From the NCBI GenBank assembly GCA_944332295.1, contig CALVJR010000010.1:1-38505 (forward strand): DNA of 38,505 bases. Direction: 5' to 3'. Positions 1 to 5,471 of the stretch are shown piece after piece (positions within the stretch are counted from its first letter, which is position 1; each line of letters opens with the position of its first letter). The translations under genes and the position numbers were made by a program. This DNA is from an uncultured Bacilli bacterium (lineage in GTDB: Bacteria; Bacillota_I; Bacilli_A; RF39; UBA660). The notes beneath the pieces were generated by a model, which was not told the DNA's origin, did not search any database, and worked only from the letters and a program-made list of their open reading frames with translations.

Positions 1-11
1 AATTTTTTTGA

Positions 12-42
12 TATGGCAGAAAATTATATTAAAACTGCCATA
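12..42. repeat. 8-bp inverted repeat near left edge
   Basis: TATGGCAG at 12-19 and CTGCCATA at 35-42 form a perfect 8-bp inverted repeat with a 15-nt AT-only loop. It lies downstream of the gene ending at 89 on the minus strand. No convincing T-run follows the stem on either strand, so it is not called a terminator, though it could be an RNA 3' end or a protein site. Confidence 0.5.
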
Positions 43-88
43 ATTTACTTATTGACTTTTACCAGATGTTCTTTTAAAAATATATATT

Positions 89-1078
89 TTATCTTTTTTT
101 ATCTATAGAATCATTAAAATATCTTCGACCAATTTTATGATTAGAAAACATTTCATCCAACTGTTCATCCGTTGTTTTAAGACAACTATGATTTAGTGTA
201 TCCACAATATATTGATTCCCATCATACTGAATTAAAATTTCATCAATTACTTCTCTTGGTTCATCAGGCTCATTTACAATCTCACCAATATATTTGTGCT
301 CGAATGGTTCGTTAAAACCATGATTTCTATTAAAAAAACTAAATAGATATATAAACTCTTGTCCTGCAATATTTCTTTTTCTCATATCACTGATAAACAA
401 AGAAAGTCTATCAATACTATTATCCAGCTTATTATTATCTGCATAAGATATAAATTGTTGCAAAAAAGAAGTGGCATCATTGGTATAACCAAATAAATTA
501 TTCATCTTCTGAATTTTTTGATTATAAAAATCCTGATTACCTAAAATAACGTCAATATTGGTTAAAGGAAATCCCATTTTAGCATTAGTTAAATCACTTA
601 GTCTATTTTCATTAATATTAATAGCCATTGGTTCCAATTCAATAATACCATTCGCTGTTGCCATACCAACTCCTATATGTTCATTAAATACATCTTCCTT
701 AGAATCTAATACTACTCCATAGATTTGTTTATCATCCATCATATCGATTAATTTAGTAAATATTCTAGCAAAATCCCAACATACAATAGGTGTATCAATA
801 TTGATAGTTTCTAATTTACTCTTATTAAACTCTCTTTCCATCTTACGATACATATAATTGATATCATAAGAAAACAACTCACACAACTTAAAATAAACAA
901 ATAAACCCTTTTCCTCAGGAGTAAAATCTTTAGGCATATCATGAAATACATAATCACTAATTTGAGGATTTAACTTCCATTCTCCCTCCTCACCATAAAA
1001 ATATATAGTATCATATTTGTTGGATTTCATTCGCCATATTCTCAAAATTCCATTTTTTAATTCATCGTTCGCAACCAT
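89..1078 (-). CDS. Hypothetical protein with possible transglutaminase/papain-like Cys-His core
   Basis: A 329-residue soluble protein with no signal peptide or membrane segment. I do not recognise the family with certainty. Around residue 99 a Cys starts a helix-like segment (VCWDFARIFTKLIDMM), and about 36 residues later comes EHIGVGM followed by a strand. The order Cys-helix, then His-strand, is that of transglutaminase-like and papain-fold cysteine enzymes, so a protease, transglutaminase or deamidase activity is possible but only inferred. The start is supported by GGGAG about 8 bases upstream of the ATG and by an extended -10 box at 1118-1123. It is transcribed alone and separated from the restriction gene by a terminator at 1167-1203. 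It could equally be a non-enzymatic member of that fold. Confidence 0.75.
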   Translation of the reverse strand: MVANDELKNGILRIWRMKSNKYDTIYFYGEEGEWKLNPQISDYVFHDMPKDFTPEEKGLFVYFKLCELFSYDINYMYRKMEREFNKSKLETINIDTPIVCWDFARIFTKLIDMMDDKQIYGVVLDSKEDVFNEHIGVGMATANGIIELEPMAININENRLSDLTNAKMGFPLTNIDVILGNQDFYNQKIQKMNNLFGYTNDATSFLQQFISYADNNKLDNSIDRLSLFISDMRKRNIAGQEFIYLFSFFNRNHGFNEPFEHKYIGEIVNEPDEPREVIDEILIQYDGNQYIVDTLNHSCLKTTDEQLDEMFSNHKIGRRYFNDSIDKKR

Positions 1079-1117
1079 AAATAAACTCCCAAAGATATTT
1101 TATAAAAGATTATTTTT

Positions 1118-1126
1118 ATTATATCA
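1118..1126 (-). promoter_or_regulatory. Extended -10 promoter of the 89-1078 gene
   Basis: The minus strand reads TGATATAAT here, an extended -10 element (TGnTATAAT). No good -35 is visible 17 bases upstream, which extended -10 promoters tolerate. It lies 40 bases ahead of the start codon at 1078. Confidence 0.55.
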
Positions 1127-1162
1127 TAGAGTAATATTTTTTACATAGTCTATCTAAACAAA

Positions 1163-1203
1163 ATAAAAAAGAATTAGTATAAATATAATACACCAATTCT
1201 TTT
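1163..1203 (-). terminator. Terminator of the restriction gene
   Basis: Arms at 1167-1181 and 1189-1203 pair over about 15 positions with G-U wobbles and a 7-nt loop. On the minus strand they are followed by a run of T. It lies 18 bases downstream of the stop of the gene ending at 1221. Confidence 0.75.
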
Positions 1204-1220
1204 ATTACTGAATTCTATCA

Positions 1221-1976
1221 TTAATTTTCAAAATAATAAATTTGATCAAAAAGCTCTTCTAAACTCTTTTTCCTAATAGAAAATTGCATACTCTTATTTT
1301 TATTTTTCCCGAAATCTTTACCACTCTTAGCAAATCTTAATATTAAAGCAACTGATATATCTTTCTCTTCAATACACTTTATAAAAGCTCCGATACCCTT
1401 ATATTTATAGCACTCTAATTTATAATATCTAAAATAAAAATTGTCATTAGAAACAGTCTTACTCGCATAAAACAAAGCAAGATAACGAAGTTTGACACGT
1501 AATCTTTGCTCCAGAGAATCAAAAAAAATAAAAGCTCTATCTTCCAAGAAATTCAACTCATTATCATAGATTCTTATGAAAATCTTTTTACTATCATAAT
1601 CAATCTTTAATTCAAAATAATACTTATCATAAACTAAAACTTTTCTATTTAATTTTAAATTGACAATTAACTTCTTATGTTCTTGGTACATCTCATCTCT
1701 TATTCCATAAGTTTCTAATAAGTAATTACTTTCAAACAAATCAGGACCATCAAATGCTAAAGAGAATAAACTTATATTGTACCTACTAAATCTTTGCGTA
1801 CATTTTACTTCTATACCATAATAATCAGGTAAAAACATACTATCAGGATTTTTACCAAGTTGATTTTCTAATGTAAGCCCAGCAGAATTATATAAATTAT
1901 TATTAATGCCTTTCATATATCCTTTCATATTTATTTTTTTAAATTCTTCAATTATTGTTTCAAATTCTTTTTCCAT
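1221..1976 (-). CDS. MvaI/BcnI-family restriction endonuclease, apparently orphan
   Basis: A 251-residue protein of the MvaI/BcnI type II restriction family, monomeric PD-(D/E)XK enzymes that cut CCWGG or CCSGG sites. Residues 33-58 show the family signature: GLTLENQLG, then PDYYGIEVK, which gives a complete catalytic triad Asp51, Glu56, Lys58. Length fits the family (about 230-260). The start has the Shine-Dalgarno AGAGGTGG 5 bases before the ATG. No partner DNA methyltransferase is encoded on either side: the left neighbour is unrelated and tRNA genes lie to the right. The cognate methylase must therefore lie elsewhere, or the enzyme is a solitary selfish or decaying element, or it acts on unmodified foreign DNA. 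The exact recognition site cannot be told from sequence. Confidence 0.85.
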   Translation of the reverse strand: MEKEFETIIEEFKKINMKGYMKGINNNLYNSAGLTLENQLGKNPDSMFLPDYYGIEVKCTQRFSRYNISLFSLAFDGPDLFESNYLLETYGIRDEMYQEHKKLIVNLKLNRKVLVYDKYYFELKIDYDSKKIFIRIYDNELNFLEDRAFIFFDSLEQRLRVKLRYLALFYASKTVSNDNFYFRYYKLECYKYKGIGAFIKCIEEKDISVALILRFAKSGKDFGKNKNKSMQFSIRKKSLEELFDQIYYFEN

Positions 1977-1997
1977 ATTCCACCTCTTTTAGAGGGT

Positions 1998-2075
1998 TAT
2001 GCTATCAGTTGGTTAGAGCGATATTTGTTGATTCTTGGAATAAAAATTATATTTTGGATAAGTTCGGGCGGTCAC
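1998..2075 (+). repeat. Broken inverted copy of tRNA-Ile in the restriction gene leader
   Basis: On the plus strand CAGTTGGTTAGAGC (2006-2019) is identical over 14 bases to the D-arm of tRNA-Ile encoded on the minus strand at 2210-2286. CGGGCGGTCAC (2065-2075) is identical over 11 bases to its anticodon-stem/variable-loop junction. The weaker TTA-GCT match at 1998-2004 extends it to the left. In the real tRNA 14 bases separate the two blocks, and here 45 unrelated bases do. The acceptor and T arms are missing, so this is a tRNA remnant in the opposite orientation, not a functional tRNA. Confidence 0.7.
2046..2051 (-). promoter_or_regulatory. Likely -10 box of the restriction gene
   Basis: TATAAT on the minus strand, 70 bases ahead of the restriction gene start, with no strong -35. 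A transcript starting near 2038 would carry the reverse complement of the tRNA D-arm in its leader, followed by a short hairpin (CCTCT-AAA-AGAGG, 1980-1992) that pairs the Shine-Dalgarno. Confidence 0.4.
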
Positions 2076-2080
2076 AAAGC

Positions 2081-2106
2081 AAAAAAAAAGACCAGCAGGG
2101 TCCTTT
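2081..2106 (-). terminator. Terminator of the tRNA-Ile/tRNA-Leu transcript
   Basis: The minus strand reads AAAGGACC, loop CTGCT, GGTCTTTT followed by a run of nine T. It lies 11 bases beyond the CCA end of tRNA-Leu and is a textbook intrinsic terminator. Confidence 0.8.
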
Positions 2107-2116
2107 TGTTTCATAA

Positions 2117-2200
2117 TGGTGCGGGTAACAGGAGTTGAACCTGCACGTCTGGGACACTAGATCCTAAGTCTAGCGCGTCTGCCAATTCCGCCATACCCGC
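2117..2200 (-). tRNA. tRNA-Leu(TAG)
   Basis: An 84-nt class II tRNA with encoded CCA at 2117-2119. The acceptor GCGGGTA pairs with TACCCGC. The anticodon stem CTAGA/TCTAG carries the loop CTTAGGA, giving anticodon TAG, which reads CUA leucine codons. A long variable arm (GTGTCCCAGAC region) and T-arm GTTCAACTC are present. It lies 9 bases downstream of tRNA-Ile on the same transcript. Confidence 0.95.
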
Positions 2201-2209
2201 AACTGATAA

Positions 2210-2286
2210 TGGTGGACCCTACTGGACTCGAACCAGTGACCGCCCGGTTATGAGCCGGATGCTCTAACCAACTGAGCTAAGGGTCC
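2210..2286 (-). tRNA. tRNA-Ile(CAT), lysidine type (or elongator Met)
   Basis: A 77-nt tRNA with encoded CCA. The acceptor GGACCCT pairs with AGGGTCC, the D-arm contains CAGTTGGTTAGAGC, the anticodon loop is CTCATAA, and the T-arm is CTGGTTCGAGTCCAG. The CAT anticodon on a GGACC-type body with GGCTCATAACC closely resembles the Bacillus and Mycoplasma tRNA-Ile whose C34 is changed to lysidine by TilS to read AUA. It lacks the first-pair mismatch of the initiator tRNA. Elongator tRNA-Met is the alternative. Confidence 0.85.
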
Positions 2287-2297
2287 ATGACTCCTTA

Positions 2298-2326
2298 ATC
2301 ATAACACATTTAGGGCGGTCACGCAA
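2298..2326 (-). promoter_or_regulatory. Promoter of the tRNA pair
   Basis: -35 TTGCGT (2326-2321) and -10 TATGAT (2303-2298) are separated by 17 bases, with the -10 box 11 bases ahead of tRNA-Ile. The sequence GTGACCGCCC, also found inside tRNA-Ile and at 2066-2075, overlaps the -35/spacer. Confidence 0.65.
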
Positions 2327-2344
2327 GAGATATTGTAAAAAAAA

Positions 2345-2446
2345 TTACTTTTTATCATCATTATCGTATCTACTAGATAATTTTAAAGCACAAAACAAAA
2401 ATAAAACTAAAATAAATAAGATAATTCCAAGGATAATATACCACAT
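2345..2446 (-). CDS. 33-residue single-pass membrane peptide
   Basis: A small gene encoding 33 residues. It starts MWYIILGIILFILVLFLF, a clean transmembrane helix at residues 2-20, and ends with a polar, charged tail (SSRYDNDDKK) that would lie on one face of the membrane. AAAAGGGG lies 10 bases before the ATG, in an otherwise untranslated gap between the tRNA genes and the toxin-antitoxin pair. The hydrophobic start and charged tail resemble DUF3789-like and other short membrane proteins of Bacillota, but the match is only general. It could also be a type I toxin-like peptide. The function is not known. Confidence 0.6.
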   Translation of the reverse strand: MWYIILGIILFILVLFLFCALKLSSRYDNDDKK

Positions 2447-2504
2447 ATTATCTTTTCCCCTTTTCTTTTAGTATATCAACTTTTTCAAAATATTAGTCCA
2501 AAAA

Positions 2505-2536
2505 CCAGAAAAAAACTATACAAAAATGTATAGTTT
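2505..2536 (-). terminator. Terminator of the toxin-antitoxin operon
   Basis: Perfect 10-bp stem AAACTATACA/TGTATAGTTT (2513-2522, 2527-2536), 4-nt loop, then T-run on the minus strand. It lies 16 bases downstream of the antitoxin stop. Confidence 0.85.
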
Positions 2537-2551
2537 ACTTATACATAATCC

Positions 2552-3580
2552 CTATATATTCACTAAAGGATTATACTTTTGATATAGACTATCACTATAT
2601 TTAATTATTTTATCTCTAGCTAACCGGTAAACAAAAAATGATTTAACAACATCTAATTCTTCAATATTTTCGTAATTAATCTTTATTTTATCATATATTT
2701 TATTAGGAACCATCCAATCTAATGCTTGCATATTTGCTTTTATCTCATAATCTTCTGTTTCTTTATCATCTAACATTGTAATGATACTTCCACTTTTTGC
2801 TCGATTATAATCACTTTTACAATGAGCAAGCTCATGTAATAAAGCAAAATAAATATCAGCATATCTTTTATGTTTTCTCGTTATATATATTGCAGGTTTA
2901 TCATTTAATACTTTAAATGCACCTCTTACCTTAGTACCTCTTAAATCATCTTGGATAGCTAAAAAAATACCATTCTTATTAAATTCCATGATTAATTTAT
3001 TCTCATCAAAAGAATGATTACTTGCTTCCATTTTAATAAATTCCACCAATTTATTAATATTTTCTTTTGTATATTTTTCAACTTCTTGATTTTCAATAAT
3101 TCTATTACATCTTTCTAACCATAAAGCTAATAATTCTGGTTTATCATTTTTACTTTTATAAAAAATCACATTATTTTCTTTTGTTAATGAATTAGGATTA
3201 GTAATTCTTAAATATTTTAATATATCTTTTGCGATAGCATAATCATTTCTAGAGTCGCTATATTTTACCTGATACTCATTAGCTAATTCTTTATAACTAA
3301 ATCTATTAATATAATTTCTAATAGATAAATGATTCTCATCCAGATAATTTTTAATTACTTTATCCATTTTATAATTTTGTTCAGTATTTTCAATATAACT
3401 TACTGGAATACCAGTAATAAAAGAAATGTTATATATCATATTTTGAGACAATTCAACGTTACCCTTTATAATATCTATTAAGTTTTTAGAGGTTGTATTA
3501 ATTCGATCAGCAAATTCTTTTATACTAATATTCTTGTACTCTAAAAATTCACCTAATTCTCTACCAAATTTATTCATCAT
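2552..3580 (-). CDS. HigA-like antitoxin: XRE helix-turn-helix plus ImmA/IrrE metallopeptidase domain
   Basis: About 342 residues. The N-terminal 65 residues form an XRE-type helix-turn-helix (NISIKEFADRINTTSKNLIDII). The C-terminal half is an ImmA/IrrE-type zinc peptidase domain with LLHELAH at about residues 247-253. It is the second gene of the pair: the chosen ATG at 3580 (with another at 3577) overlaps the toxin stop in the string ATGATGAATAA, which implies translational coupling; a longer reading frame to 3622 has no ribosome site. The helix-turn-helix should bind the palindrome at 3955-3970 and repress the operon. The peptidase may process itself or a partner, as ImmA does, but that is inferred. 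Most HigA antitoxins are near 100 residues, so the added domain is notable. Confidence 0.85.
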   Translation of the reverse strand: MMNKFGRELGEFLEYKNISIKEFADRINTTSKNLIDIIKGNVELSQNMIYNISFITGIPVSYIENTEQNYKMDKVIKNYLDENHLSIRNYINRFSYKELANEYQVKYSDSRNDYAIAKDILKYLRITNPNSLTKENNVIFYKSKNDKPELLALWLERCNRIIENQEVEKYTKENINKLVEFIKMEASNHSFDENKLIMEFNKNGIFLAIQDDLRGTKVRGAFKVLNDKPAIYITRKHKRYADIYFALLHELAHCKSDYNRAKSGSIITMLDDKETEDYEIKANMQALDWMVPNKIYDKIKINYENIEELDVVKSFFVYRLARDKIIKYSDSLYQKYNPLVNI

Positions 3581-3908
3581 AAAATCTGAGTTTAGCAGGA
3601 GTAAAGTCATTATAATGATCATAACTTACATACACAAAAATTATTTCTCTTTCGTCTGTTGATGGCATTACTATTAATCTTATTACTCCACCATTTTTTT
3701 CTAAATTAAAAGACCAAAAACCACTATTTTGATATCTTAACGGTCCAAATTTATAAATTGTCGTCATAATTGGATTGTTTTGTAATTCTTTAAATGAATT
3801 GTGATTCGTAATCTTTTCCGTTATGTCTTCTAAATTAGCTAATTCCTTTCTATGTTTTTTTAAGTTTTTTACTGAGTTATCAAAACTTTTTGTATATGTT
3901 ATGTGCAT
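3570..3908 (-). CDS. RelE/HigB-type mRNA interferase toxin
   Basis: 112 residues of the RelE/ParE superfamily, HigB-like branch. It shows a basic N-terminal helix pair (SFDNSVKNLKKHRKEL) and the C-terminal beta-sheet IRLIVMP...REIIFVYVSYDHYND, where the final His-Tyr is typical of the family. Such toxins cut mRNA on the ribosome and stop growth unless bound by antitoxin. It is the first gene of the pair, the order seen in higBA. AAGGAGG lies 11 bases before its ATG. A stronger, closer Shine-Dalgarno (AAGGAGGTGT) further upstream serves an 18-codon reading frame that overlaps the toxin start. Assignment to HigB rather than another RelE branch is from gene order and the partner. Confidence 0.85.
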   Translation of the reverse strand: MHITYTKSFDNSVKNLKKHRKELANLEDITEKITNHNSFKELQNNPIMTTIYKFGPLRYQNSGFWSFNLEKNGGVIRLIVMPSTDEREIIFVYVSYDHYNDFTPAKLRFYDE

Positions 3909-3936
3909 TTTTTCTTGTTCCTCCTTCTTTTCTCAT
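3880..3936 (-). CDS. Possible 18-residue leader peptide overlapping the toxin start
   Basis: A short reading frame begins with ATG at 3936, has AAGGAGGTG 3 bases before it, and ends in TGA at 3880. It encodes MRKEGGTRKNAHNIYKKF, rich in Lys and Arg. It overlaps the toxin start in another frame and contains the toxin's own ribosome site. It may tune toxin translation, or it may be a chance frame in purine-rich leader DNA. Confidence 0.3.
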   Translation of the reverse strand: MRKEGGTRKNAHNIYKKF

Positions 3937-3954
3937 ACACCTCCTTATCTCATT

Positions 3955-3990
3955 TGTTAATATATTAACATATACGTTAACATATGTAAA
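3955..3990 (-). promoter_or_regulatory. Promoter and operator of the toxin-antitoxin operon
   Basis: -35 TTTACA (3990-3985) and -10 TAATAT (3967-3962) are spaced by 17 bases. A perfect 16-base palindrome, TGTTAATATATTAACA (3955-3970), covers the -10 box. A second imperfect dyad with the same TTAACA half-site (TTAACATATGTAA, 3978-3990) covers the -35. This is the expected layout for autorepression by the helix-turn-helix antitoxin. Confidence 0.8.
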
Positions 3991-4000
3991 TGATATTTCC

Positions 4001-4030
4001 AAAAAAAATAAAAGATTTTCATCTTTTATT
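4001..4030 (-). terminator. Terminator of the capsule locus
   Basis: A perfect 10-bp stem AATAAAAGAT/ATCTTTTATT (4007-4016, 4021-4030), 4-nt loop, then a T8 run on the minus strand. It overlaps the last codons of the second LCP gene. Confidence 0.9.
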
Positions 4031-5471
4031 CTTTCTCCAAAACTTCATTTATTTTATTTCTTGCATTAACAACATCATTCATATTAGGTTGCATTGCATA
4101 ACCTTTTCCGTTCAATATAGCAATATCTGCATCCCATAAATCAGATCCATCCACCGATTGAGTAATGAACCTCCATTCCGCACCATCAATCGTATCTTTA
4201 GCAATATCAGTAATTACACTTCTTGGAATAGTTGTTGTATATAAATTACTTAAAGAATCTAATATTTCTTTATAATTAACAAAAGAATTGGTACTCTTTA
4301 GCTTTTCAAAGATAGCAATAATAATCTTTTGACAATTCTGCTGTCTTACTCTATCTCTTCCAACGAAAGCATTTCTTTCTCTTGCAACAGTTAAAGTTTC
4401 TATTCCATTTAACTCTTGGCATCCTTTTTTTACATATAACTTTTTCTTACCACGATCATCATAGGAATTTAAAATCAATGCATGAGTCGTCGTAAAACTT
4501 TGATCAGAACAATAAGTAATACCACCAACTTTATCTACTAACTCTACTAAACTCTCTGTTGTAATATGAATATTATAATCAATTGGTACTTCAAAAAACT
4601 CAGCAACAGATTTCTCTGCTTTATCTAACCCGAAAGCATACATATGGGATAAAGAATCTTTTTTACCATTCATTCCAGAAATATTCATATAATAATCCCT
4701 TGGAATACTAGTCATTAATATTTCATGAGTATTCATATTAACAGTAACAATAGTATTATAATCAATTAGGCCATCAAAATCCCTACCAGCAATATAAATA
4801 TTAAAACTACTCTTCTTCTCCTCTTCTTCCTTCTTTTCAACATCGGTTGCAATATCAAACTCATAAACTATTTTAAAAGAATCTTTATCAAGACTATCAT
4901 TAACATTTAATAAAACATCATAACTAGCTTTATCAATCAACATAAAATCAATATCTTTATTTAATACATCACTTACCATAGTAGTAACATTATCATAAGA
5001 AGAACTCTTAATAGAAAACTCACTTTCTACCTCTTTTAAAGCCTTCTTAATATTACTACTATTCTTATAATAATAAATAGTACCTTTAATATCTTTCTTC
5101 TTATATTTATTCTCTTTATTAGTAACAATATAATAAGTAGATATCTCTTTTTTTACATTACTAAAAGACTCATTTAAAAACTCATTTCCATAATATAAAT
5201 AATAACTACCTACACCACTTAATACAATGGAAATAAGTATTAAACCAACACCAATTATCTTAACTACTTTCTTCTTTAAATTAATAAATACAATAGATAA
5301 AACAATAAGTATAGAAATTACTAAAATAATAAGTATTAAGTATTTAGTAGGTAAAATATTAATACTAAATAAGAAATATAAAAATATACTAAATACAATA
5401 ACTACAATAATACTTAATATATTTAATTTACTAATATGATATTTCTTAGTCTTATCCTTAGTCTTTTTCAT
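4026..5471 (-). CDS. LytR-CpsA-Psr (LCP) family ligase, second copy
   Basis: 481 residues from the ATG at 5471, which has GGAGAAGG 8 bases upstream and overlaps the preceding LCP gene by 14 bases; an earlier in-frame ATG lacks a ribosome site. LCP enzymes move undecaprenyl-linked polysaccharide onto peptidoglycan. The layout is a short basic cytoplasmic start, three membrane segments, an accessory extracellular domain of about 110 residues, then the LCP domain with MTSIPRDYYMNISG, GLDKAEKSVAEFF, ELVDKVGGITY and the Arg-rich LTVARERNAFVGRDRVRQQ that binds the pyrophosphate. It pairs with the LCP gene just upstream, as last genes of the capsule locus. The two are paralogues with the same layout, perhaps with different acceptors. 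Confidence 0.9.
   Translation of the reverse strand: MKKTKDKTKKYHISKLNILSIIVVIVFSIFLYFLFSINILPTKYLILIILVISILIVLSIVFINLKKKVVKIIGVGLILISIVLSGVGSYYLYYGNEFLNESFSNVKKEISTYYIVTNKENKYKKKDIKGTIYYYKNSSNIKKALKEVESEFSIKSSSYDNVTTMVSDVLNKDIDFMLIDKASYDVLLNVNDSLDKDSFKIVYEFDIATDVEKKEEEEKKSSFNIYIAGRDFDGLIDYNTIVTVNMNTHEILMTSIPRDYYMNISGMNGKKDSLSHMYAFGLDKAEKSVAEFFEVPIDYNIHITTESLVELVDKVGGITYCSDQSFTTTHALILNSYDDRGKKKLYVKKGCQELNGIETLTVARERNAFVGRDRVRQQNCQKIIIAIFEKLKSTNSFVNYKEILDSLSNLYTTTIPRSVITDIAKDTIDGAEWRFITQSVDGSDLWDADIAILNGKGYAMQPNMNDVVNARNKINEVLEKE

Noticed and set aside
12-42. Intrinsic terminator at the left edge
   Set aside because: The 8-bp stem is perfect but no T-run follows it on either strand; listed only as an inverted repeat.
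5227-5439. Plus-strand reading frame of 70 codons inside the LCP gene
   Set aside because: It is the antisense shadow of the membrane segments of a well-supported gene and has no ribosome site.
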